From assembly GCF_050947875.1 (NCBI RefSeq), contig NC_134573.1, forward strand, positions 33,439,615-33,503,614: 64,000 nucleotides of DNA, given 5' to 3'. Made by a program: the position numbers and the translations under genes. Numbering within the stretch: the first letter of the stretch is position 1; every line of letters begins with the position of its first letter. Below the pieces are notes generated by a model. The model did not search any database. It saw nothing but the letters and a program-made list of their open reading frames with translations, and had not been told where the DNA came from. Positions 22,913-34,420 of this stretch are shown one piece after another. The stretch comes from Dermacentor variabilis. Its lineage: Eukaryota; Arthropoda; Arachnida; Ixodida; Ixodidae.

Positions 22913-23369
22913 AGAGTCATTCCATCTTCTTTTTTTCGTGGAAGGAGCCTGGACGACGAGGGGGGGGGGGCAGTTATATGCTCTGTTGGAGGTCGGTGAA
23001 CTATCGGCCTCTCTGCAAGAGAGAATAAAAGCAGTGGCAGAAAATGCTACTCGCTGAAAGAAAATAACTGGATAAATATATGAATAAAAACGAAAGGGAG
23101 GTCAGAGAACTAATGTTAGATGTGCCCTCGGCTCTTTATATACCCCCAAGCTAATATTCAAGTGGAATGTTGTTCAAGGAAATGCATCACTTTCTCTGTT
23201 GATGTTCTAGAAGGACACTACCGGGAACAACTTCCGAAACTACTCATCAGCATAAATTTATCTAAGCCGGAATTTAAAGACAACTTGAACAAATTATCGA
23301 AACTATAGAGGAATACCTACTGGATAAATACCAACGCAAACGTATTGGAGCTGCAGATCAACCCAATAA

Positions 23370-25056
23370 AATTATCATGACCCCTACAGAACATAGCCCC
23401 GCCGATATTGCAACGACAGAGCATCGAGAGCACTACAGCAATGTAGCAAACATATCACAGACTATAAATCCAGAAGAAGTTAATATCTTCAAATTTGGTC
23501 TCGCGTTTTGTCCTACGAACAACGCAGTATATGAATACGAACTCAGCAAAACTATAACAGAGTTTTTAAGACGCATGAGCATCAAGGACCACCTGGCACC
23601 TAGCACATGAACACCAGAAACCGAAACGTTCCGAGACATTGATTTACACATAAAGCTAACTTCAAAAAAAGAAAAATCTAGAGTCAACGCAGCATTGCCG
23701 CAAGCGCAAAAATTCCTCCCCCGCTCAGCACCAACTTCTTAAAGAACTAGAGGAAGGAAATGATAATGTAATATAAACAGCAGGCAAAGGCGGCAGTAAC
23801 GTAATCTGGCCTGTAGAAAACTGCAAAAACGAGGCCTCCGAACAATTGAGCAAACACACCCATTACAGAAAGGTCGGCTCTAACCCAACTTCAGACCACA
23901 GCAACTTTGTGCAAGATACACTACCGGAGCTCCTGTCCAGAACAAATCGCCCAATCTGAATATGCCTTCATGACGCCCAAGAGCAAAGAAGCAGGTCACT
24001 TTTATCTTTTTCCTATAATACATGTTTCCCATTGAAGAAAATTTTTCAGCAGAAATCACACGTAGGACTACAGCGTATAAGAAGAACACACCTGCTGGGT
24101 CACTATCTAGCTTCTTAAAGCACCACCTGTCAAACATCCACACCACCCTCCGACCTCTTGTTCAAGACACACCCCACTTCCTTCGTATTGTCGACGACAT
24201 TACCGCAAGCCAAATCCGCTCCGGCCGCGCTATTCTAGTCACTTTAGATGTTTCTGGCATTTACACGAAGATGCCCATGAGTGAGGGAATTGAAGCCGTA
24301 TCGAAATAACGCGCAATTAATGCCCAAGCGCACGCTCCTGAAGTTTACCTGTCACTCCTTAGGTTAGTTCTCATGCTCAGTTACTTCAAATTTGATTCTA
24401 TTCACTACCTGCAAACTTTCGGCACTAGCATTAGAAAACCATTCGCTCCCACGTTCGCCAACATCTTCAAGGGAGAGCTTCAAGCAAGTCTTAGAATATC
24501 ATACCCTTTAAAAAAAACCACTTGTCTGCGTTACATTGACGGCATATATATACTATAGGAACATGGCACAAGCGCGTTAACCGACCTAATTAGCCAGTTC
24601 ACCTGCTTTCACCTGAGTATTAAATTTACTGCTCAGGACTCTCCCAGTCAAATCAACTTTCTAGACAGGATGGTCTACATAAAAATTTAAAACTTAGAAC
24701 GACACTTTACCGGAAGCCTACGGATAGCCAGCCTAGAACAGTCATCAACCACGACACTGTAAGCAAAGAATTTTTGTTGGACAAGCGAAAGGAATAAGAA
24801 GAATCTGCAGCGAAAACAACGATTATATCCACCACCTAAATTACCTTAAAGCAACGCTAGCAGAAACTACCCAGAAGTTCCTCGCAACAGAGCTTATGAC
24901 GTCGCCTCAAAATTTGAGAGGCAATCGGAATTAGCTAAAAAACAGCCTGCACCAGAATCTTAGAGACCACGTGTCTTTATAACAACTCATTCAACGCCCT
25001 CCCACCATAAACATCACCATACCAAAATACCGCCCAATATTAACAAGTAACGAGTG
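23370..25056 (+). mobile_element. Penelope-like element, RT part
   Basis: Plus-strand order: amino region ('FKFGLAFCPTNNAVYEYEL', 23480), a degraded middle, RT core (24022-24560) and RT thumb-like end ('PSQINFLDRMVYIK' near 24650) to about 25050. The GIY-YIG end is absent. At about 25056 it joins the 5' part of an I-clade LINE in opposite orientation. Its 5' start is not defined. Confidence 0.78.
23377..25050 (+). pseudogene. Penelope-like reverse transcriptase pseudogene
   Basis: This RT group is related to telomerase and its members usually carry a GIY-YIG domain. Seen here: 'TPHFLRIVDDI', 'VTLDVSGIYTKMPMSEGI' (the first catalytic Asp region, normally VTLDVSSLYTNIP), then 'QTFGTSIRKPFAPTFAN' and 'LRYIDGIYIL'. 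The polymerase box, usually YIDD, reads YIDG, so a catalytic Asp is lost. Further pieces follow ('DVASKFERQSELAKKQ'). Stops and frameshifts occur between segments, including after 'EAVSK'. The copy is dead. Confidence 0.85.
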
Positions 25057-25440
25057 TCTGAGAAGAGCATCGACACAGATTGCCTATTAAGTCGCTTCAT
25101 GTTACCGTTGGACATCACAGGGATAAAGGGGATGGTGTTTGCATCGGTGTTCCGCATGGACCCAACAGTTTGTGTACTGTAGGACGCCGAGGTCCTGGTG
25201 CCCGTTATCTTCGCCTTGCTACTCCGAACAAGCTCGAAGTCATCGTCATCGGACGGCACCTCGTTACTGAGCGAGTAGACATGGGTATCGTCGCTGTCAC
25301 TCTCAGGCTGTAGCCGGAACCGTTTCTTGGAGGCAACCATGACTGACGCCACCGGTTCCTGCAGGCGCCCTGGGCGGTCCACTTCCATCGCCACCGAACT
25401 AGGCACGGCGACTGTTAGATGCACTGGAGGTTTCACAGAA
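25057..25440 (-). pseudogene. I-clade LINE ORF1 amino-terminal fragment
   Basis: A 140-codon minus frame (25014-25436) includes 'SDDDDFELVRSSKAKITGT' and 'LNRQSVSMLF', which resemble ORF1 of the LINE at 51470 ('SDDDFDVVMSRTSKRMLL' and its 'VSLF' region). ORF1 is a gag-like RNA-binding protein. Only the amino part is present, and its right side holds the 5' end, so the 3' part is missing. Since LINEs normally lose 5' ends, a deletion or recombination likely made this junction. The last 20 or so codons of the frame read into the Penelope piece. Confidence 0.7.
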
Positions 25441-26219
25441 ATAGCCGAAGGTAGAAAGACAACACTCCGGCAAGAGACAATTCATCCGTTGACGGGAAGA
25501 ATATAAATGAAGCTGTACAGGGCGATATGGGCTGGAGAAGTTTTGAAGAAAAGAAAGCGTAAATTAAAATTTATTTCGAAGAACAACTGAAAATATAAGA
25601 AAATGGCTTGTAAGAGTGTTGAAATAGTTTAAGTATTTGTACGAGAAGAATATACTGACCCGCCCCGGAAGAAAAAGAAACAAAGAACCTTATTCGCAAG
25701 TATGCGACCGGTATAGTAAGCAACATAACGACAAAGAACGTGAAACAGAAAACCCCCGAGGCTGAGACAATCTCCGCGGTGGCGGCAATGAAAAAGAAAC
25801 ATGCTATGAATAACTGCCTCAAAGTAAAAGAAAAAAAAAACGAAATCAGGAAAGAAACAATTCATGATAACTCAAAGGGAAGCTCTTTGCCTTCCGGAGC
25901 GAGGTCGGGATACCTTGGAACGCGTAGGTGTAAAGCAAGGTAGTCCAAGGAAGAAGAAGCATGTGCTCTCTGCGGTAAAGCTAAGGAAACCATCTATTAT
26001 ACGTTGAATGCGAAGATTACCTAGCTGTCGGTTTAGGCTCCACTGGCCTCCTTTAAGTCCTTAGGTTCAGGGATAGCACAGGGAAAGTAAACATGCCCAC
26101 AATATAGATTAGTAAAAGGCGATCTGAGAATCGGTGGCACCGAAGTGGGAGACTACAAACAACAGAGACGTACAAAAACGAAGATCTCACTAATGGTTCA
26201 GAAAGTTTGATTTTGGGAA
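25441..26219. other. Unassigned DNA
   Basis: May include the 5' untranslated part of the LINE fragment at 25057-25440. No further gene seen. Confidence 0.4.
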
Positions 26220-26224
26220 TTCCG

Positions 26225-26370
26225 TGTGTGTGTGTGTCTGTGTGTGTGCGTGCGTGCGATCTGTGTGCGTGTGTGCGCGCGCGTGTGCGTGTGTATGTGT
26301 GTGTCTGTGCGTGTGTGTGTGTGTTTGCATGTGTTGTGCGTGTGTGTGGGTGTGTTTATGTGTGTGTGTT
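26225..26370 (+). repeat. (TG)n imperfect microsatellite
   Basis: About 145 bases of GT/TG with interruptions (tctg, gcgc). The two long opposite-strand frames of about 90 codons here are translations of this repeat, not genes. Confidence 0.95.
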
Positions 26371-26900
26371 TTAAGAATTGAGGTAGCAGTGCAGGCAAAA
26401 TAACAAGAGCTTCGTGACGCAACCCACCGCACCGTTTCAGAGGAGATGTTTCTAGCATCCATTCATCCAACCTGCTGGCGCCTTACGACGGCCGCCCCGG
26501 TGCTTGTGCACAATATGAAATACTGCACCCAGGACGATTAGGTAGCGTACATCAGGCGGTCTGGAGATTGAGCCGCATGGTGGGACGCTGCTCCCGCTGC
26601 GCCTGCCACTAGATACACATAAGACAGTTGAAAGGATTTTCTAACCACCCCTGGCCCAGTGGAGGGAAAGGCACTGACGCGCACACACGCACACACAAAC
26701 ATCACTGGCCTCTTCCCTGCCGAGGAGGAAAAGGAGCGAATGCAAACACGCAGCTTAACCGACCCAATCGCTGAAGGAAGACAGCACTGGTGAGCCTACG
26801 CGGACATCAGTGCGTCGCGCGTGCCGTGGCGAAGGACACGAGGATGCGCGCCAAAAGGCCAACGTCTTTCAGCCTTTCGGCCTCCTAGCCATTTCATTTC
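26371..26900. other. Unassigned DNA
   Basis: No gene recognised; a short CA-rich run is near 26680-26700. Confidence 0.4.
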
Positions 26901-27080
26901 GATAGCAGTTATATGGACACTCCAGGCGCATATCTGCCGTTCCGTATAATGTCCGAGGGCGATAAAATCATCGCCGCGAGCCGTGCGCTGTATGTGCAAA
27001 TGAAAGCATGCGAGGGTGAGCCGGCGATTGCCGCTCTATCTCGTGCGCGCAAGCGAGGGAAGCGGCGAGGAAGCACGCCG
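26901..27080 (+). repeat. Dispersed repeat R1, copy 2
   Basis: Same block order as 1690-1912 in the same orientation, starting 'gatagcagttatatggac'. It is shorter in the middle than copy 1. Confidence 0.6.
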
Positions 27081-27195
27081 TATTCAGTCACCCGCAAGGA
27101 CCAGGGTTGAGGGCAGGGAGAGGAGTGGTGTTCTACTCCGGGTGGCCGGGCGGCTCCGCGCGCCTGCCCAGGCCGCTTTATCTTCAAAGAAAGAG

Positions 27196-27432
27196 AAGTA
27201 GATTATGGGGTTTCGCAAGCCAAAATGACGATCTCATTTTGAGGCGCGCCATAGTTGACGACTCCGGAAATTTGGACCACACGGGGTTCTTTAACGTGGA
27301 CCTCAATCTAAGTACAATAGTGCTGTCTTACTTCGCCCCGCATTGAGATGCGGCCGCCGTGGCCGGGATTCGATCCCGCATTCCTCGTGCTTAGCAGCCC
27401 AACACCGTAACCGCTAAGCAACCACGGCGGCT
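27196..27432 (-). mobile_element. Ruka-like tRNA-headed SINE, copy 1
   Basis: On the minus strand it starts with a tRNA-like head ('gccgtggttgcttagcgg' A box, 'gggatcgaatcccgg' B box), followed by the body 'gtccacgttaaagaacccc' and 'ggagtcgtcaactatgg', ending 'aaaccccataatc'. This order recurs in five other copies here. Such SINEs are moved by LINE proteins. No clear target duplication was found for this copy. Confidence 0.85.
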
Positions 27433-27914
27433 TGCTGTAACTTGAAGGCCATGTGCGATTGGTACAGAGTGCGGCCGCGCGCTTTGTTTTTGCGGCTTAC
27501 TTCGCGTTGACTCGCGACGCAGCATGGGAGTCAATTCGCTTGCTTCTGCGGCCGCGCTTCCTCGCTCCAGCGTTTTGACAGCGAGTTATCGCGGTTGTCG
27601 ACAGATGTGTGTTCATGTTTGCTCGTGCGTGTGCTTGTTAATTTAGTTAGAATGCTTATGCTTATAAGCTTATACAGGCGATAAAACTACTATTCTTACT
27701 TTGCATAGCTAGCTGTTCACTAATCTGCCATCGCAATCGATGGTTCCCCTTTCGGGCGAAACGACGCCTTTTTTAAACGCTTCCGTGTGGCATGACGCAT
27801 TTAAAAGTCCAGGCTTTCATCGTGACTTTGGCGGCGCGTCCCGAATTGTTCACTGCACAGGCTAGTCGTAACAACACACGAACTCATCACTACACGCTTT
27901 ACGGGCACTAAAAC
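27433..27914. other. Unassigned GC-rich DNA
   Basis: Contains two gcggccgc sites and CpG-dense stretches at 27470-27600, but no exon or promoter motif that I can support. Confidence 0.35.
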
Positions 27915-28120
27915 CGAAAAGGAAGGAAGGAAGGAAAAAGTGGGGAAGGAAAGGCAGGGAGCTTAACCAGTTTAGCTTAACCGGTTTGCTACCCTACATA
28001 TGGGAGAGGGATCGGGCGATGAAAGATGGGGAAGGGGAAGAGAGAGAGAGAGCACATAGCACAGCACACACACATAGTCCGTTAGAGTCCATCAATCTGG
28101 CATGGTACGTGATATCACTG

Positions 28121-31100
28121 TCACAGCCGCTTGCCCAATTCCGTCTCTTTCAAAAGCAGCAGTAGTCCCTTCGTCGCTTTCACCTGCGATGTCTTCTGTC
28201 GGCGGCATGTGAAAATCGTGTAGAGGGACAATGGTCTAGTGTCAAGGTGCGCTAGAACGGATGCCAGGGACTGTCGCTGAACATTATATTCAGGACAGTT
28301 GCACAGAATGTGTTCGAGCATCTCCTCGCAAAGACAGGCATTGCAGAGAGCGTTGTCGGCCATTCAAATGCGAAATGAGTACGATTTCGTGAAAGCCACC
28401 CCTAGCTATAAGCGATAAAGCAGAGTCGCCTCTCTTCGGCGGAGTCCAGTTGGCATATAGAGATGCATCAAAGAGGGCAGGTGGTATTGACGGTTGCTCT
28501 GGTTGGTCTGGCTGTTTGGTGTGCACCATAGAGAGAGCGTGATCTCCTGTGCAAGCACTCGAAGTCTGCTAGCTGCGTCGGATGATCAAAGCGGTATGGT
28601 CGCTTCTTGTGGGTCTTCAAGAGCTGCCCGAGCGGCATTATCGGCGTCTTCGTTTCCAGTGACGCCGCAGTGACTTGGCAGCCACTGAAACGTGACGTGG
28701 TGTCCTTACTCCTGTGATGTATGGACTAGGCATCTAATATCGAATACGAGCTGTTCGAATGGCCTGCGACGCAGAGCTGATAGTACAGATTGTAGGGCTG
28801 CCTTTTAGTCGCTGAAGATTGACCATTGTCGCGGTGGCTCCCGATTGACGAAACAAAGTGCACGCGAAGAGCAGCTAGTTCAGCAGATGTCGATGTTGTA
28901 GGGTGGTCAGTCCTAAAGCTGATAGTAATAGCTTTTGCTGGGACAACAACAGCGCCGGACGAACACTTGATGTTTGTGGAACAATCAGTATAGATGTGTT
29001 CACTGTCCGCGTACCTCTCGTGCAGAGGAAACAGACAGTTGTTTCAGCACAGGCGACGACAGTTCAGACTTTTTCCCGATTCCTGGTACACTGAGATGGA
29101 ATGTGGGGCGGATAAGACACCAAGGGGGTATCAATGGTTTAAATGCAGCGGTGAAGCCCGAGGGAAGTTTGTCGTTGTACTTGATGATAGCTTTAGAGCA
29201 TGGTGATTGGTGCGTGTCTGAAGGTAGTGTTGCAAGGTGGTGATAGGGGGCACGTGCAAAATGTCTGATGTGCGTTCTCAGGGCTTCCACCGTAATGTGA
29301 GTTCGCATTGGATGGTCTCGAGCAATCGCAAGAGTTGCCTCTGTTGACGTGCATCTGGGCAAACCAAGGCAGACTCTGAGTGCTTGAGCTTGTGCTGCCT
29401 GCAGAACACGAATATTTGTCTTACAGGTGTTGGTCAGTACAGGTAGACTATATGTTAAAAAACCGAGAAAGAGAGCTCTGTAGAGTATAAGCATTGCGTC
29501 TACTGACATCCCCCACGTCTTTCCTGTCAAGTATATAAACAACTGGGAAGTTGCTGTCAGGCGCCGTTTCATGTAGGCCACGTGCGGGCTCCAACAGAGG
29601 TCTCGGTCAATAATTGCGCCAAGTAATCTGTGGGTTCGAACATAGGAAATGGTCCGCCCATTGATTGAGATGACATAAGCCGTCATTGGTTTCCGTGTAA
29701 ATGCTACTAGTGCGCATTATTCTGGTGATATGCTGAGACCCTGTTTACACAAGTAGTTCGCTGTCAAAGTGGCCGGTCTTTAAAGCCGCGCACGCATCTG
29801 AGGACATGCGACTACCGAAGTCCAGATACAGATGTCGTCAGCGTATATTGAAATTTTGGTGGTAGTTGGCAAGTATTCAGAAACTCCAACAAGAGCGAGC
29901 TTGAATAGCGTCGGGCGGAGAGCACCGCCTCGAGGAACGCCCCTGCTGGTATAGCGTCGCGTAGTTGGGCGATCGTCAGAACACATAGATTGACCTCGCA
30001 GATAGGTAACTTGCAATCCACAAAAAAACTCGACCACTTAGGTCGAGAATGGCCTCATATAATACGTTATCGTATGCCCCTTTCACATCTAAAAATAAAG
30101 CTGCAGATAAACGCTTACGGGACCTTTTGTGCTGGACATATGAAACGAGATCAACTACATTGTCGATGGAAGAGCGGTCGCGTCGGAAACAAGCTATGGA
30201 AATCGGATATATATTGTAGTGTTCAAGGTAACATTCTAGGCGGCCAAGGATCATCCGTCCTATTATCTTTCCTATACAGCTGGCCAGCGCTATTGGGCGG
30301 TAAGAGGTGAGTTCTAGTGGGGATTTGCCCTGCTTTAAGAGTGGCACCAGGCGGCTTACTTTCCATTCGTCAGGAACATTTCCCTCCTGCTATGAGGAGT
30401 TGTAAAGGCTCAACAATTCTATCCGTGCGGAATCCGAGATATCACAAGGCCCGGTATGATATACCATCTGGACCCGGAGATGATGAGTGCCTGCAGAGAG
30501 CTAGTGCCGCTTCGAGCTCCTCCATTGTAAAAGGAAGGTCCATGCGGCAATCACGGGAATGGGGGACGTCAGCTCGGGCTGTAGGATCTGGACGAGTCGC
30601 TTGGTCTGCGATCCGAGCACAAAAGTCTTCTGCGACATTGATGTCTCGGCGCCCTTGGGAAAGCGCTAACGCCTTGAATGGAAAACGCCGTTCCGGAAGG
30701 CAACGCAGACCTTCCACCGTTTTCCAAATGTGAGACAGTGGCTTGCGGGGGTCGTGTGTCTGGCAAAATGGTTCCCAACGTTCCTACGCTATTGTATCCA
30801 TACGACGCTGAATCTTCTTTTGCATCCTCCTGGCTGCCATAACGTCATGGATTGATTTTGTATGCCGATATCGACGTTCCGCCGGGCGACAAAGCGCTCG
30901 TAGTCGCTCTAATTGTATGTGGAAGTCATTCCACGTGGAAGAGATCGTCATCATGCGAGTGGAGTTTTGCATTGTAATTTTAATCGTTTGCTCTAACCCA
31001 GAGGGTAGGCCCTCGCGGCAGGCATCTTCCATCTCAGATTTGAAGTTGGCCCATTGAATCGTCCGAATGGTTTTCCGTGGGCCTGATCTAGACGACAAGC

Positions 31101-31680
31101 CTTTCATGCTCAGATAGGTGGGAATGTGGTCACTACCATGTGTCTCAATGTCTGGAAACCACTTCACACATCTGGTGAGAGAGTTGGAGACGAGAGCAAG
31201 GTCGAGGCAGCCGCCGTATGTCACGCCTCGAAGAAAGGTGGGGCTACCATCGTTCAGGAGAGTAAGGCCATAGTTGTGGGCGATGCTTGCTATTCTCCGT
31301 CCTTTTGCATTTGTCGTTGTACTTCCCCACGCTGGATAGTGTGCATTGAAATCTCCTATGATGACCCATGGGGCGGGACAAACACTCAAGATATCTGCAA
31401 ATCTTTTGGCATCGAAATTGCTGGAAGGCGATATATAAACGCCTATGAGAGTAAACAAGAGTTTGTTCTTTTTAACTGTGATGCATATATATTGATTGTC
31501 GTCGTGGGGCGCAATTGGTTACAAAGCATAGGTGATTTCACGACGAACAAAAACGACGATGTTGCTGCATGCACCATTTGTTGATGACATGATAAATTCG
31601 TATCCTGACAGTCTTATTGGTTTCGGCAAGTTGGGCTCACAAATGACGATGAGTGGAAACACATTGGTGTACACAAACTG
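28121..31680 (-). pseudogene. I-clade LINE ORF2 pseudogene, copy B
   Basis: The 224-codon frame (30784-31458) is an AP endonuclease with 'GDFNAHYPAWGS' and 'GSDHIP', catalytic residues kept; its amino part is in the next frame ('PLIVICEPNLPKPIRLSGY'). 30442-30717 has 'SSPGPDGISYRAL', the start of RT. 29976-30347 has 'AALFLDVKGAYDNVLY' and 29780-30037 has 'YADDICIWTS', the intact YxDD box. 29000-29686 (228 codons) holds the thumb and linker region. RNase H shows 'IYTDCS' near 28990. The end, 28290-28370, has C-x2-C-x7-H-x4-C. About five frames are needed, so the protein cannot be made as written. Confidence 0.88.
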
Positions 31681-31684
31681 ACGA

Positions 31685-31715
31685 AACCGAAAACCGAAAA
31701 ACCGAAAACCGAAAA
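31685..31715 (+). repeat. ccgaaaa simple repeat at the LINE B 5' junction
   Basis: Four units of 'accgaaaa' type with small length changes, exactly where the LINE endonuclease sequence starts to fail. Confidence 0.8.
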
Positions 31716-31720
31716 GATAG

Positions 31721-32929
31721 TCAATACTTATAGGACTGTAACTTTTAGTCACGCTGACCAGGACCACGTGTTCGTTGATCACTTTGTCACTACTTTTACT
31801 GTTCCTGTAGCACTCCCCAGTCTCAGCTTCAGCAGACACTTAGTGATTGATGAAGGAATTAAATAGTCATGTGTTTTCGCGCTTTGGCTTGTTGCTGCCA
31901 ACAACAGTAACTAGCAGGCTGTTCTGGGACTACCACTTCAGGATGTTATTGTATGCAAATCAGTTCTGCGGAAGCCCGCTGGTTGAGAAAATTTCGTGAA
32001 ATTTGCCATCCACCCGACTGTAGCACGTAGTTCAGCTGCAAAAGAAACATGATGTGGTTTTTTAAGAAACCATATTTTTCCAACTGGGAAGTTTCCTTTC
32101 TGTGAAACCCGTATGGATTTCCTTTGAGCTTCCTTCTTCAGTCGGGTAGATGACCATATTTCCCTCTCGCGTTGTTGGCGTAGGCGTCGCCATAGTCGCT
32201 GTTGCGGTTGTTGTTGTTGTTGTAAATGCAATAAAAGGGATCAATTGGAGGCCAGAACTGGTGATATAGAGTTTATATTATTCTGTCGGGATTATTTTTC
32301 AGCTTATATTCACCACTCTTCGAAAACAACAGGTACACGATCTTGCATAAAGGAAACTAAGATGCTGACTTGATGCCTCACTTCAAACATATTCCAACTA
32401 CAGTTAAGCATTTGCTCCTTTTAACACGTGCATAGACCTCGGTAAATGTTTTTCAATGGCAGGTGCCTAACGCTGTGACCGCCCACCTGATGCCCCCCTC
32501 CCCCCTACCACGACCGAAAATCTCTCGGTACCCCGTGAAGGTCCATGGAATACAGCCTCAGAAACGTTCACCTAGAATCTGAAACAAAACGAGCAAATGT
32601 CGTGTAATATGCAGAATTGGCTACTTTTAGCGTAACTATAGCGCTTTGCGACCTTTCTTTCAATTCATTTGAATTCAGTTTTGCGTGCAGTAATGCGCCG
32701 TTCAATCAACTGAACATCATAGCTGAAAAATAATTATTATTGGAAGACCTTTCCGACGGGAATTCAGAAACAGAGCTGCCTTAAACGCGTACGACAGGGC
32801 GCTCAGCACCTGCGAAATCATTAGACACATTTGCCAGTCTGAGTGGCTTAGAACACACATGCGTGACCGTGCAAGAGACGCGTTACGTTTCTTTTTTTGC
32901 GCGCATATTCGCTCATAGTTATTCCGGCC
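31721..32929. other. Unassigned DNA
   Basis: No gene recognised. A short (TTG)n run lies near 32206-32225. A 97-codon minus frame overlapping it is a repeat artefact at its amino end. Confidence 0.4.
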
Positions 32930-33060
32930 CACTTCCTGCTTCTCGCGCGGAAGCTGCCGATGTCGCAGCTATGCGCACCTTGACACGGAATCGGCGCTCG
33001 CTCACGCGTCGCCAACTCTCGGCTCCCCGCGTCCAGCTGTCGAGCATCGCGACGGCGAGT
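32930..33060 (+). promoter_or_regulatory. CpG-rich candidate promoter
   Basis: High GC with many CpG sites (for example 'cgcgcggaagc', 'ctcacgcgtcgcc', 'catcgcgacggcg'), unlike the AT-rich flanks. It precedes a stretch ending in a good splice donor at 33202. No TATA box or convincing initiator is visible. Confidence 0.25.
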
Positions 33061-33202
33061 TGAAACTACGCGTGAGGCGCAAGTTTATTGTCGCGTGCCC
33101 ACGCTCCAGTTGGCCGCCGGGAGAGGCCCAGTTTATTTTGCGTCTGTGGTCACTTCCGTTCACCGGAGTATTTTGTCAAGGATCTGTCGCAAGTGTGAAA
33201 AG
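33061..33202 (+). other. Candidate non-coding first exon with splice donor
   Basis: The stretch has no ATG and ends 'gtgaaaag|gtgagc', a strong match to the metazoan donor. It follows a CpG-rich region. This fits a 5' untranslated exon on the plus strand. A candidate exon on the same strand lies at 36449-36727, but nothing links them directly. Confidence 0.28.
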
Positions 33203-33614
33203 GTGAGCATGTTTGTCCCGGACACTTCTGATTAGATTTACGGAGGCATGCGGAATGAAACCGAGCGTCTGTATTGTTTAAACAATTGGATACGGCATAA
33301 AAGAGCAAGAATAACCTTCTGAACATAATGCAAGTGTAGCCGGCTTAACAGGCCTAAATTTCGAGTTAAAGGCCAATTTTAGGAACTTGCGAGAGCAAAC
33401 TTACACAGAAACTCATAATACGATGTTTCTGTTTTTCTGGGCTGTGGGCAGTTATTTTTTCATCCATTTTCGTTTCCATTTATATATAATCTTTATTTCT
33501 ACTACGAGCTACAACTAATTCTCCCCACGCTGTTCTTGGTGACATTGTTTGTTGGCTCTTGATGATATGACTAATAACAAATCAGGCCCCTCGGTTTCCT
33601 TTCATCTATTCATA
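33203..33614. other. Unassigned DNA
   Basis: No gene recognised. Confidence 0.4.
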
Positions 33615-34157
33615 TACAGAAGGCGTTTTTTGTATACAACAGAAAACTGAAAAAGGGTAAGAAGAAGGACACTGACTACTAAAAGAATACAAGAAAGATG
33701 TTTCGGCTTCCCTGACGGGAGCCTTGTTCACAATGGGATCAAGAACTTGCGATAGAATGTTTATATGGCTTTAAAACATGACGTAAGCAGCACGTGTAAA
33801 TGCAGGGAGGTGGGGGGGGGGGTGGTTCCGTCATTCCAGTTGAGAGGGCTATCTGGCATTTGAAATAGGAGGATTTGCAAGTGGTGGGGGTCTTGAAGTC
33901 AAATTTCTTTCTTTTTCTAATATTTTGGCGTTATCCCAATCAATCCTGTGGCCCAAGTCGCCTGCATGTTCTACCAAGGCGTTTGATGCGCTCTTTTTTC
34001 TTTCTCACATCATTAACACGCTGCTTCAACCGCTCTTCGAAATTGCCTGTCTCGTCGATATTTACGCAGTCGCAGTCTTCACATAGAATCCCGTAGACGA
34101 TGCAAGGAAACATTGTCTCCAGAAGCATGTCTTCTGGCGTTTCTGGCATAAAAATGT
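33615..34157 (-). mobile_element. Penelope-like element 3' end
   Basis: The minus-strand frame 33940-34149 has 'PCIVYGILCEDCDC' and 'NIDETGNFEERLKQ', the GIY-YIG domain of a second Penelope-like family. The YIG-type residue (normally CVYVGETG) reads 'CVNIDETG', so the Gly is lost. Coding traces continue to about 33830, followed by a 3' tail. A SINE lies immediately at its right side (34168-34410). Confidence 0.75.
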
Positions 34158-34167
34158 TTCTTGATTA

Positions 34168-34410
34168 AACTTCGAAATAATTATGGGGTTTTACGTGCCA
34201 AAACCACTTTCTGATTATGAGGCACGCCTTATCGTGGAGGACTCCGGAAATTTTAACCACCTGGGATTCTTGAACATGCACCTAAATCTAAGTACACGAG
34301 TGTTTTTCGATTTCGCCCCCATCGAAGTGCGGCCGCCATGGCCGGGATTCGATCCCGTGACCTCGTGCTCAGCAGGCCAACTTCATAGCCACTGAGCAAC
34401 CACGGCGGGT
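34168..34410 (-). mobile_element. Ruka-like tRNA-headed SINE, copy 2
   Basis: The tRNA-like head is at 34330-34410 on the minus strand ('gtggttgctcagtggc', 'gggatcgaatcccgg'); the body ends 'aaaccccataattatttcg'. It is flanked by an exact 10-base direct repeat 'tttcttgatt' at 34158-34167 and 34411-34420, the target duplication left by insertion. Confidence 0.92.
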
Positions 34411-34420
34411 TTTCTTGATT

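Larger units (their letters stand above)
27915..31720 (-). mobile_element. I-clade LINE, copy B, best-preserved
   Basis: Minus-strand order: endonuclease (about 30784-31680), linker and RT (29700-30750), RNase H (28570-29000), Cys/His end (28290-28370), then a 3' untranslated part ending in a (TTCC)n run at 27915-27940. The 5' end is at about 31685-31715, where a cggtttt-type repeat replaces the expected upstream sequence, so ORF1 is absent. Frameshifts split ORF2, but catalytic motifs remain in endonuclease and RT. The three longest frames are 224, 228 and 123 codons. Confidence 0.88.

Noticed and set aside
22528..23028. 166-codon plus frame from an ATG
   Set aside because: It crosses a hairpin and a run of G, matches no family, and lies just upstream of a Penelope-like element. 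Probably chance or part of a TE leader.
26190..26470. Two 90-codon frames of Thr/His repeats
   Set aside because: Translation of the (TG)n microsatellite.
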